Shown here: positions 19,256-27,339 of the stretch, in pieces
Position numbering within the stretch: position 1 is the first letter of the stretch
Layout: every line of letters starts with the position of its first letter
Assembly (NCBI RefSeq): GCF_024346975.1
Contig: NZ_AP024885.1
Location: forward strand, 2,170,001 to 2,234,000
Origin: Vibrio neonatus
Lineage (GTDB): Bacteria; Pseudomonadota; Gammaproteobacteria; Enterobacterales; Vibrionaceae
Length of the DNA: 64,000 bases
Direction: 5' to 3'
Notes under the pieces: generated by a model
Seen by the model: only the letters and a program-made list of their open reading frames with translations
What the model was told of the DNA's origin: nothing
Database searches by the model: none
Program-made: the position numbers and the translations under genes

Positions 19256-19279
19256 AAGGCCCGCTAACAAGCAGGCCTT
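19256..19279 (-). terminator. Terminator after amtB
   Basis: AAGGCCCGCT and AGCAGGCCTT form a stem with one mismatch around AACA. On the minus strand the hairpin ends in GGCCTTTTTCG, 25 bp past the amtB stop. Confidence 0.65.
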
Positions 19280-19303
19280 CTATTACTAAATGGAGAGTAA
19301 AGA

Positions 19304-20533
19304 TTATTTAACTGTCATGAACTCAGGGTATGCGCCGATACCACAATCATGTACGTCCATACCTTCAAGCTCTTCTTCTTCAGTTACTCGGATACCCATA
19401 GTTGCTTTCAAGATAGCCCATACAAGCATACTTGCTAAGAATACCCAGCCGAAGATTACAGCAGCACCTAGTAGCTGAGCGCCAAACGTTGCATCTGCAT
19501 TGCTTAGAGGAACAACCATCAAGCCAAAGAAACCACACACACCGTGTACAGAGATAGCACCTACTGGATCATCAATCTTGATTTTATCAAAGCCAACGAT
19601 ACTAAATACAACCACTACGCCTGCAACTGCACCGATAGCCACTGATGCTAGTGGTGAAGGTGATAGTGGGTCTGCTGTGATAGCAACTAGACCTGCTAAC
19701 GCGCCGTTTAGAATCATAGTTAAATCAGCTTTACCCCAAGTGGTCTTACACACAAGTAGCGCAGCAATTGCACCGGCAGCGGCAGCGGCATTGGTGTTAA
19801 GGAAGATTTGACCTACTGCTGTCGCATTTTCAAAGTCAGACAGCATCAACTGAGAACCGCCGTTGAAACCAAACCAACCGAACCATAGGATAAAGGTACC
19901 TAATGTTGCTAGTGGCATGTTTGAACCCGGAATTGGGTGAACAGAGCCGTTTTTACCAAACTTACCTTTACGAGCACCTAGCAAGATAACAGCGGATAGT
20001 GCTGCAGCAGCACCTGCCATGTGTACAATACCTGAGCCAGCAAAGTCACTAAAGCCTGCTTCAGAAAGGAAACCACCACCCCAAGTCCAGTAACCTTCGA
20101 TTGGGTAGATGAAGCCTGTAAGAACCACACTAAAGATTAAGAAAGACCACAGTTTCATTCGTTCCGCTACCGCACCTGACACTACTGACATTGACGTAGC
20201 AACAAACACAACTTGGAAGAAGAAATCAGATTCTAGAGAGTGATCTGCACCCTCAGCCTGACTACCGATCAAGCTACCAAATGAAGGTAACCAGCCACCA
20301 GCACCATTATCTACGTACATGATGTTGTAGCCAACTAGCAAAAACATCGTACAAGCTATCGCATAAAGCACGAAGTTTTTAGTCAAAATTTCGGTGGTGT
20401 TTTTTGAGCGAACTAAACCCGCTTCAAGCATGGCAAAACCTGCGGCCATCCACATGACCAAAGCACCTGAAATTAAAAAGAAAAATGTATCTAGTGCGTA
20501 ACGTAACTCCGTTACTGTCGCTGTAAGTTCCAT
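19304..20533 (-). CDS. amtB: Ammonium transporter AmtB
   Basis: A 409-residue Amt/Rh-family protein with about eleven membrane helices. The pore histidines appear in GSGIVHMAGAAAA and VHGVCGFFG, and FVLWFGWFG-like segments are present. It forms trimeric ammonium channels in the inner membrane, blocked by GlnK when nitrogen is plentiful. It follows glnK by 24 bp in the usual glnK-amtB operon and ends before a terminator. Confidence 0.95.
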   Translation of the reverse strand: MELTATVTELRYALDTFFFLISGALVMWMAAGFAMLEAGLVRSKNTTEILTKNFVLYAIACTMFLLVGYNIMYVDNGAGGWLPSFGSLIGSQAEGADHSLESDFFFQVVFVATSMSVVSGAVAERMKLWSFLIFSVVLTGFIYPIEGYWTWGGGFLSEAGFSDFAGSGIVHMAGAAAALSAVILLGARKGKFGKNGSVHPIPGSNMPLATLGTFILWFGWFGFNGGSQLMLSDFENATAVGQIFLNTNAAAAAGAIAALLVCKTTWGKADLTMILNGALAGLVAITADPLSPSPLASVAIGAVAGVVVVFSIVGFDKIKIDDPVGAISVHGVCGFFGLMVVPLSNADATFGAQLLGAAVIFGWVFLASMLVWAILKATMGIRVTEEEELEGMDVHDCGIGAYPEFMTVK

Positions 20534-20557
20534 AATAAGTTCTCTCGTCCGTTAGTC

Positions 20558-20896
20558 TTAAAGGGCTTCTGAATCCATTTCGCCTGTACGAATACGTACT
20601 GCGTGTGATAAGTCGTAAACAAAAATCTTACCATCACCAATTTTGCCTGTGTGTGCTGCTTTTGTCACCGCTTCAATAACACGATCAACGTTCTCAGCTT
20701 GTGTGGCAATTTCCAGTTTCACTTTTGGTAAAAAATCGACTTGATACTCTGCGCCACGATATAGCTCAGTGTGTCCTTTCTGACGACCAAATCCTTTCAC
20801 CTCAGAAACAGTCATACCTTCAATGCCCACATCAGATAGGGCTTCACGGACATCATCCAATTTGAACGGTTTAATAATTGCATTAATAAGTTTCAT
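20558..20896 (-). CDS. glnK: Nitrogen regulatory PII protein GlnK
   Basis: A 112-residue PII protein, exactly family length. The T-loop GHTELYRGAEYQVDFLPK includes the uridylylation site Tyr51, and the C-terminal C-loop ends with the VRIRTGE motif. It binds ATP/ADP and 2-oxoglutarate and gates AmtB. The linkage with amtB and the sigma54/NtrC signals upstream favour GlnK over housekeeping GlnB. Confidence 0.95.
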   Translation of the reverse strand: MKLINAIIKPFKLDDVREALSDVGIEGMTVSEVKGFGRQKGHTELYRGAEYQVDFLPKVKLEIATQAENVDRVIEAVTKAAHTGKIGDGKIFVYDLSHAVRIRTGEMDSEAL

Positions 20897-20953
20897 CGCT
20901 TTCCCTCTGCGTAAGTCATATCTGCATTAACATTTGTGCTGATACTTTACTTA

Positions 20954-20970
20954 TACAAAGGGCGTGCCAA
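20954..20970 (-). promoter_or_regulatory. Sigma54 promoter of glnK-amtB
   Basis: The minus strand reads TTGGCACG-CCCT-TTGTA, close to the sigma54 consensus TTGGCACG-N4-TTGCA with the -24 GG and the -12 element correctly spaced, about 58 bp before the glnK start. Confidence 0.75.
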
Positions 20971-21032
20971 CTTTTTAAACTATTGAATTAAAAGGAAATA
21001 ACTAATATGGAGAGTTTAGGGGTAATTTTAGC

Positions 21033-21047
21033 GCACTACTTTGGTGC
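21033..21047 (-). promoter_or_regulatory. NtrC-type enhancer site
   Basis: GCAC-N7-GTGC (GCACTACTTTGGTGC) matches the NtrC dyad found upstream of glnA and glnK promoters. Its centre is roughly 97 bp upstream of the transcription start predicted from the sigma54 element, a normal enhancer distance. Confidence 0.65.
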
Positions 21048-21115
21048 ATAAGGCTCACCAAAAAAGCTCAAGTTATTAACAAATGCCACAAAAAAGTGCA
21101 ACAAGAGGCAGATGC

Positions 21116-21484
21116 CTATCTTCCAGTGGTCAGAAAACGTTGCCATTGATGAATAAGCGTAGAAAAATCTTCTAATCCACACGCCGCAGAGCTTTCGCAA
21201 TTATAAAAATCCATATCCGGTTCAAATTCTTGCTCGGTTTGCTGCTGCAACACATTTTCTTGCACTGTAACTTCACCTGCTTCAATGCTCATACTGATCT
21301 CAGTACCAGACAAAAGCAGCACTTCACTTTGGTTGTGAGTGGCTTGTTCAATTAAGGCAAATACCTGTTGCAGTTTGTCTGCATCACGTCCGATTTCTTC
21401 TTGTAACCAACGACCGACGATCTCATGTCCCATACTGGTTTTTATTGAGTACTCACCAAATGCACGTTTAAATTCAAATTCCAT
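21116..21484 (-). CDS. yacL: YacL family protein (UPF0231)
   Basis: A 122-residue protein beginning MEFEFKRAFGEYSIKTSMGHE and matching YacL (E. coli 120 residues), including the SMGHEIVGRWLQEE and MDFYNCESSAACGLEDF regions. Biochemical role unknown. A longer open frame runs upstream to 21583, but those codons run into the 162-bp repeat. The ATG at 21484, six bases after GAGG on the minus strand, fits family length; the ATG at 21487 is an alternative. It is downstream of acnB as in enterics, with two repeats in between. Confidence 0.88.
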   Translation of the reverse strand: MEFEFKRAFGEYSIKTSMGHEIVGRWLQEEIGRDADKLQQVFALIEQATHNQSEVLLLSGTEISMSIEAGEVTVQENVLQQQTEQEFEPDMDFYNCESSAACGLEDFSTLIHQWQRFLTTGR

Positions 21485-21555
21485 CATCGACCTCAATAAT
21501 ATTGTTCTAAATAAGATGCTTAAAGTACTTGAACCATAAGTGCTCTCTAGCAGTG

Positions 21556-21717
21556 ATACCAATCGTACTAAATAACTGGTCATTCTAGCTTGTTAAAATG
21601 CTCGATAACGGCGTTAAAATTTTTGATTGTAGAATAACTACTTATCGAAAAATTCTGCCTTGTTCTCGAGCATTTTTCCTGCGCTAGTTCTGATCACTTA
21701 CTTAGTGTGATTGGTAT
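21556..21717. repeat. 162-bp hairpin-forming intergenic repeat, copy 1
   Basis: Runs from ATACCAATCGTACTAAATAA to AGTGTGATTGGTAT. The ends are imperfect inverted repeats (ATACCAATC/GATTGGTAT). Internal arms GCTCGATAA.../TTCTCGAGC and AAATTTTTGAT/ATCGAAAAATT let the whole element fold into one long hairpin. No coding capacity is visible. It lies just upstream of yacL and nearly identical copies lie at 21767 and 57516. Confidence 0.88.
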
Positions 21718-21766
21718 AATGCGGGCAATTCTACCGTCATTCCCCCTTTGAAATCTATGTCTACTT

Positions 21767-21928
21767 ATACCAATCGTACTAAATAACTGGTCATTCTAGC
21801 TTGTTAAAATGCTCGATAACGGCGTTAGAATTTTTGATTGTAGAATAACTACTTATCGAAAAATTCTGCCTTGTTCTCGAGCTTTTTTCCTGCGCTAGTT
21901 CTGATCACTTACTTAGTGTGATTGGTAT
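21767..21928. repeat. 162-bp hairpin-forming intergenic repeat, copy 2
   Basis: Same length and orientation as copy 1, with only a couple of differences (GTTAGAA for GTTAAAA; GAGCTTTTTTCC for GAGCATTTTTCC). It is separated from copy 1 by 49 bp, giving a direct tandem pair in the acnB-yacL spacer. Confidence 0.88.
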
Positions 21929-21971
21929 TATAAACAATGGCTTGTCGAATATAATGGAGTTTAACAGGCAT

Positions 21972-21997
21972 AAAAAAACCGCTGACTAGCAGCGGTT
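21972..21997 (-). terminator. Terminator after acnB
   Basis: AACCGCTG (21977-21984) and CAGCGGTT (21990-21997) with a five-base loop. On the minus strand it is followed by seven Ts. Confidence 0.8.
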
Positions 21998-22020
21998 ATT
22001 GTGAGTAATCGTGTTAACGA

Positions 22021-24618
22021 TTAAGCCGGTTCTTGAAAGATCACGGTATCGGCTTTTTCTGTGTATTGCGCCATACGGTGGAAGTTCAAGTAGCGGTAGG
22101 TATCGGCAGCTGTCGCATCAATTTGAGAAGAATACTCTAAGTACTCAGCTTTAGTTGGAATGCGTCCTAAAATGGCCCCTACTGCGGCTAATTCAGCTGA
22201 TGCTAGATACACATTGGCACCCGTACCAAGACGGTTCGGGAAGTTACGTGTTGAGGTAGACATGACGGTCGCTTTGTCGGCAACACGTGCTTGGTTACCC
22301 ATACATAGCGAACAGCCCGGAGTTTCGATACGTACCCCTGCACGTCCGAAGATGCCGTAGTAGCCTTCTTCTGTCAGTTGATCGCGATCCATCTTCGTTG
22401 GCGGAGCCACCCATAGGCGAGTTTCTAGCTGCCCGTTAAACTTATCTAGCAATTTACCTGCGGCGCGGAAATGCCCGATATTGGTCATGCACGATCCGAT
22501 AAAGACTTCATCGATATCAGTACCTTGTACTTCAGATAGCGGACGAGCATCATCAGGATCGTTCGGTGCGCACAAAATTGGTTCATCAATTTCAGCAAGA
22601 TCAATCTCGATAACGTGCGTGTATTCAGCGTCTTTATCCGCTTCCATTAGCTCTGGATTATCTAGCCACTCTTGCATCGACTTAATACGACGTTCAATGG
22701 TGCGTAGATCCCCATAACCTTCAGCGATCATCCACTTGAGCATGGTGATGTTAGAGTTTAGGTACTCTTCGATAGACTCGCGAGACAACTTAACAGTACA
22801 ACCTGCCGCGCTTCGCTCAGCTGACGCATCTGAAAGCTCAAAGGCTTGCTCTACAGAAAGGTGCTCAACACCTTCAATTTCAAGTACGCGACCTGAGAAT
22901 TCATTCACTTTACCCGCTTTTTCTACCGTCAATAAGCCTTGCTTAATGCCGTAGTAAGGGATGGCATGGACCAAATCACGTAATGTGATACCCGATTTCA
23001 TCTCCCCTTTAAAGCGCACCAAAATAGACTCTGGCATATCCAGTGGCATTACGCCTGTTGCCGCCGCAAACGCCACCAAACCAGAACCTGCTGGGAAAGA
23101 AATACCCAGAGGGAAACGAGTATGGGAGTCGCCACCTGTACCTACTGTATCAGGCAAAAGCATGCGGTTTAACCATGAGTGGATAACACCATCACCCGGA
23201 CGCAGTGAAACGCCGCCACGATTCATAATAAAATCAGGCAGTGTATGGTGCGTAGTCACATCAACAGGTTTTGGATACGCTGATGTATGACAGAAAGACT
23301 GCATTACTAAGTCAGCAGAGAAGCCTAAACACGCTAGATCTTTTAGCTCATCACGAGTCATAGGACCGGTAGTATCTTGCGAGCCTACTGTCGTCATCTT
23401 CGGCTCACAGTACGTTCCCGGACGAATGCCCGCAACGCCACATGCTTTACCAACCATCTTCTGCGCTAAAGTATACCCTTTGCCAGTATCTGCGATTTCG
23501 CCTGGCTTACGGAACACCTCTGATGGCTCAAGCCCTAGTGAAGTACGCGCTTTGTCGGTTAGGCCACGACCTACAATCAAAGGAATACGACCACCAGCAC
23601 GAACTTCATCAATAAGCACGTCTGTTTTTAGACCAAACTCAGCAATCACTTCGCCGCTTGCATGGTCACACACTTTACCTTGGTATGGATAAACATCGAT
23701 AACGTCACCCATATTCAATTTAGTGACATCCACTTCGATTGGTAATGCGCCGGCATCTTCCATGGTATTAAAGAAGATAGGTGCGATTTTACCACCAAGT
23801 ACATAGCCACCTGCGCGCTTGTTTGGCACGTAAGGGATGTCATCTCCCATAAACCACAACACTGAGTTAGTCGCGGATTTACGAGAAGAACCAGTACCGA
23901 CAACATCACCCACATAAACTAGCTGGTGACCTTTCTCTTTCAACGCTTCAATTTGTCCAATCGGACCAACTGTGCCTGCGTTATCAGGATTAATGCCTTC
24001 ACGCTCATTTTTTAGCATCGCTAAAGCGTGCACTGGGATATCAGGACGAGACCAAGCATCTGGCGCCGGAGAAAGATCATCGGTATTGGTTTCACCTGTG
24101 ACTTTAAACACAGTCAAAGTGACTTTTTCTTGCAGTTCAGGTTTTGACAAGAACCATTCAGCGTCAGCCCAAGACTGCACTACTTGCTTGGCATATTCAT
24201 TGCCCGCTTTGGCTTTCTCTTCTACATCATAGAAAGCATCAAACATCAGCAAAGTGTGCGAAAGAGCTTTGGTTGCGATAGGCGCAAGTTCTGCGTCATC
24301 TAACAGGCTAATAAGAGGTTCAATGTTGTAACCACCTAGCATAGTGCCAAGCAGTTCGGCCGCTTTTTGTTTTGAAACTAGCGGTGATTCAACGTCACCT
24401 TTAGTGACTGCAGTTAAGAAGCTCGCTTTAACGTAGGCAGCTTCATCAACACCTGGTGGAATACGATTTTCTAAGAGATCTAAGATGAAGGTATCTTCAC
24501 CTTGAGGTGGGTTCTTTAGTAATTCAACAAGTGCAGCGACTTGTTCTGCATCGAGGGGCTTTGGAACCACTCCCTGTTCAGCACGCTCAGCTATATGATT
24601 GCGATAAGCTTCAAGCAC
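22021..24618 (-). CDS. acnB: Aconitate hydratase B (AcnB)
   Basis: TCA-cycle aconitase B, interconverting citrate and isocitrate through a 4Fe-4S cluster; may also act as 2-methylisocitrate dehydratase. Motifs include [46 protein letters not shown] and the cluster cysteines in [11 protein letters not shown] and CSLCMGNQ. I place the start at the GTG at 24618 ([15 protein letters not shown]), 8 bp after AGAGGA. This gives 865 residues, the E. coli length. The in-frame GTG at 24678 would add 20 residues without family support. Upstream, 24619-24936 holds its promoter and no gene. Confidence 0.95.
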   Translation of the reverse strand: MLEAYRNHIAERAEQGVVPKPLDAEQVAALVELLKNPPQGEDTFILDLLENRIPPGVDEAAYVKASFLTAVTKGDVESPLVSKQKAAELLGTMLGGYNIEPLISLLDDAELAPIATKALSHTLLMFDAFYDVEEKAKAGNEYAKQVVQSWADAEWFLSKPELQEKVTLTVFKVTGETNTDDLSPAPDAWSRPDIPVHALAMLKNEREGINPDNAGTVGPIGQIEALKEKGHQLVYVGDVVGTGSSRKSATNSVLWFMGDDIPYVPNKRAGGYVLGGKIAPIFFNTMEDAGALPIEVDVTKLNMGDVIDVYPYQGKVCDHASGEVIAEFGLKTDVLIDEVRAGGRIPLIVGRGLTDKARTSLGLEPSEVFRKPGEIADTGKGYTLAQKMVGKACGVAGIRPGTYCEPKMTTVGSQDTTGPMTRDELKDLACLGFSADLVMQSFCHTSAYPKPVDVTTHHTLPDFIMNRGGVSLRPGDGVIHSWLNRMLLPDTVGTGGDSHTRFPLGISFPAGSGLVAFAAATGVMPLDMPESILVRFKGEMKSGITLRDLVHAIPYYGIKQGLLTVEKAGKVNEFSGRVLEIEGVEHLSVEQAFELSDASAERSAAGCTVKLSRESIEEYLNSNITMLKWMIAEGYGDLRTIERRIKSMQEWLDNPELMEADKDAEYTHVIEIDLAEIDEPILCAPNDPDDARPLSEVQGTDIDEVFIGSCMTNIGHFRAAGKLLDKFNGQLETRLWVAPPTKMDRDQLTEEGYYGIFGRAGVRIETPGCSLCMGNQARVADKATVMSTSTRNFPNRLGTGANVYLASAELAAVGAILGRIPTKAEYLEYSSQIDATAADTYRYLNFHRMAQYTEKADTVIFQEPA

Positions 24619-24936
24619 AACTTCATTCCTCTGGTTGTGGTCTGTAGCAGAAACTACAGACATCCTTTGATTAGACACTTCGTCCTATGGTTGTAACATT
24701 GCTGTAAGCGGTAAGCATTACAGTAAACAAGCGCCAAAATGGTGTAGCGAGAATATCAAATTTAACAACAAATTAAAATCTCACCATTTTGACCAACATA
24801 GCAACTTAGGATGAAAGTACGGGGAAATCCTAGAAAAAACTGTAAACCTAAGCAAATCGTTAGGCTAGATTTACAACCTTACATTTAAACTGATTATTCA
24901 GTTCACTCAATGAATGACTCTACATTCACAGGTTTT

Positions 24937-24963
24937 ATACCAATCACACTAAGTCACTGGTAT
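24937..24963. repeat. Short palindromic end remnant of the 162-bp repeat
   Basis: ATACCAATCACACTAAG joined to a short inverted ACTGGTAT: both outer ends with the core missing. It reaches the stop codon of the patatin gene. Confidence 0.45.
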
Positions 24964-27269
24964 TACTTATAAGCATTACCTATCGAGAGATAAGCGGCGC
25001 CCATGCCATCTTCTGTCTGACCGTACCCCAACAACACTGGGCCGATCGGAGAATCAATACCAATATAAGCCGAGCCTGCGACAAATAACGGCGCATTCTT
25101 AATACTGTGTTTTGAACCTGACCAGACTCCGCCATATTCCGCAGATAAACCCACATAAATAGGTGACTGGAACATACCAAAGTCATTTTCAAACCAGCGA
25201 TAACGATATACGAGCATGGCAAACGCTTTGTTTTGACCTATCAAGCTATTGCGCGGAATACCAGATAGGTGTTGGAAGCCACCAAGATCATAGGGATCAA
25301 TAGGAGCGACATTATTAACCGAATCAAACAAACCTAATTCAGCATTACCAACAAAGGTATGTTTTTGATGGAAAGTGACCGCCGATAGCCAGCGAACCTT
25401 ATATTCATCCACCCGCTCTTCATCGTAACTTGAATCCTCATTATCGACCTTATCAAATGAGGTTAAGTACTCCATAAATAAGTAAGAGCCTTTGGTCGGC
25501 AAACTGGAGTTATCTAAGGTGTCTGCGACATACTGTACATAAACACCTTTACGATCGTATGAAATATCTCCGGCGGATGAGAAGGTCGACAGTTTCGCTC
25601 TACCAGTTGTATAACGTAGTCCGACTGATAACTGGTTCCATAATGCTGGCTGCAAGCCAATGCTAGCATCGGCTTTAAATTCAGAGTAAGTCACAGGGAT
25701 ATAGTTAGTGACTTCTGATAAGTCGGTGATCTCACCACCTTGTACATTGGCAATAGCCACGTTGCGGTTTTCGTCAGAATATTGCACCAATACGGTGTTG
25801 TATAGCACCTGATTGGAAAAGAAAGGCGTATATAGATCGGCGGCAATTAACTTGTCGGTACCCAACTCAGCGCTGGTTCTCATCTCGCCCCCTTCCCAAC
25901 CAAGGTCGGTAAAGTTGGCGGAAGCGCCAATGGCATATTGACTGGTGGTTGTAAAATCATCTTCTAGGAAGAAACGAAAGTTTAAGTAGTTAGGACCCCA
26001 ATCTTTTTCATCGACATCGATCACTAAGGTATTTTCTAGATCTTGCTGTTCGTATTTATAGGTGATTTTTTCAAAGCGATCTAACGCGTACAGGCGTGAA
26101 ACCGCATCTTCAATATCTTCGGATGTAGGGGGATGTTCAGGGTCGATAGCAAGGCGGTTATACAGTACTTCTGAATTGAAATGGGTTTGGTTCACCATTT
26201 CAATCTTATCAATCGGCACATCATCACCAAATATGATTTGCTGTGCCTTGCGCTCTTTTTGTTGCTTGTAAGCGGCGTAATCTTCTTCTGATAACGCAAA
26301 TTTTTGCAGCTCGGCTTTATGCTTCATCGCATCTTCGTAGCCACGTTGATAGGCTTCAGGCATGGCACTAAAATCCGTGGTGCCTATTTCTCCTATCTCT
26401 GGCGTTAACAGTACATCTTTGTCTGAAAGCAGTTTGCCTTGATCGATAGTGCCGCGTTTGACCAAATAATTCGAAAGCTGCCCGCCAACATCTAGGAAAC
26501 TCGCCAATTGTTCTTTAGTTTTATAATCAGAAGAGATATCGACCGCGATGATGTAATCCGCCCCCATTTTCTGGGCTAAATCAACGGGCATGTTATTCAC
26601 CACGCCACCATCAACTAAAAATTGACCATCAAGCTCATAAGGTGGCAATGCACCCGGCACCGACATGGATGCCATCATGGCATCGACTAAGTAGCCTTTA
26701 TCTAACACCACTTGTTTAAGATTAACGATATCTGTCGCTACCGCACGATAACGAATAGCAAACTCATCAAAACTGTCTACTTTGAGAGGAGAACGAGAGG
26801 TTTCACGTAAAATGCGCAGCATTCCTTGCCCTTGCACTACGCCTTTTGGGGTTTTTATCTTTCCCCAACCTATGCCTAAATCGGCATTGATTTGGTATTG
26901 ATCGTCATAGGCCTTATCGCGAATGCGTCGGTCAGCGCGATCCACTTGATCGCGATAACCTAAATTCCAATCTATTGAGGTTAAGTAAGATTGAATTTGA
27001 TCAGCACTTTGTCCCGTAGCGTATAACCCGCCAACGTACGACCCCATGCTAGTACCAGTAATAATATCTACCGGAACTCGCATTTCTTCTAAGGCTTTTA
27101 AGACACCAATATGAGCGGCGCCTTTTGCCCCGCCCCCAGCTAAGACCAGTCCAATCGTTGGTCGCGATTTAGACGTAGCTTGATTGATCTCTGTCGCCGA
27201 AGCGGGGCTAGCACTAACTGCAAATGTGAAGAATACAATTATGCCAACCAATAATGCATTACGCTGCAA
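24963..27269 (-). CDS. Patatin-like phospholipase with BamA-type barrel (type Vd autotransporter)
   Basis: A 768-residue protein. Signal peptide 1 to about 25; patatin domain about 38-230 with oxyanion motif GGGAKGAAHIG, nucleophile GTSMGSY and the DGG of the Ser-Asp dyad (LVDGGVVNNMP); a POTRA-like segment about 350-420 (DKIEMVNQTHFNSEVLYNRL); and a C-terminal Omp85/BamA-type 16-strand barrel. This is the layout of PlpD, a lipase that carries its own outer-membrane translocator. The start is TTG with AGGA about 7 bp upstream. Substrate and release from the cell are not evident. It is 70 bp from mrcB on the same strand. Confidence 0.88.
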   Translation of the reverse strand: MQRNALLVGIIVFFTFAVSASPASATEINQATSKSRPTIGLVLAGGGAKGAAHIGVLKALEEMRVPVDIITGTSMGSYVGGLYATGQSADQIQSYLTSIDWNLGYRDQVDRADRRIRDKAYDDQYQINADLGIGWGKIKTPKGVVQGQGMLRILRETSRSPLKVDSFDEFAIRYRAVATDIVNLKQVVLDKGYLVDAMMASMSVPGALPPYELDGQFLVDGGVVNNMPVDLAQKMGADYIIAVDISSDYKTKEQLASFLDVGGQLSNYLVKRGTIDQGKLLSDKDVLLTPEIGEIGTTDFSAMPEAYQRGYEDAMKHKAELQKFALSEEDYAAYKQQKERKAQQIIFGDDVPIDKIEMVNQTHFNSEVLYNRLAIDPEHPPTSEDIEDAVSRLYALDRFEKITYKYEQQDLENTLVIDVDEKDWGPNYLNFRFFLEDDFTTTSQYAIGASANFTDLGWEGGEMRTSAELGTDKLIAADLYTPFFSNQVLYNTVLVQYSDENRNVAIANVQGGEITDLSEVTNYIPVTYSEFKADASIGLQPALWNQLSVGLRYTTGRAKLSTFSSAGDISYDRKGVYVQYVADTLDNSSLPTKGSYLFMEYLTSFDKVDNEDSSYDEERVDEYKVRWLSAVTFHQKHTFVGNAELGLFDSVNNVAPIDPYDLGGFQHLSGIPRNSLIGQNKAFAMLVYRYRWFENDFGMFQSPIYVGLSAEYGGVWSGSKHSIKNAPLFVAGSAYIGIDSPIGPVLLGYGQTEDGMGAAYLSIGNAYK

Positions 27270-27339
27270 TTGAAAATCCTATAAATCCATTTACGAGAAT
27301 ATCTACAAATCTAACATACTTTTCGACTTTTCATTGCCA

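Noticed and set aside
21485..21583. N-terminal extension of YacL
   Set aside because: These codons run into the end of repeat copy 1, are unlike any YacL N-terminus, and a GAGG-preceded ATG lies at the family start.
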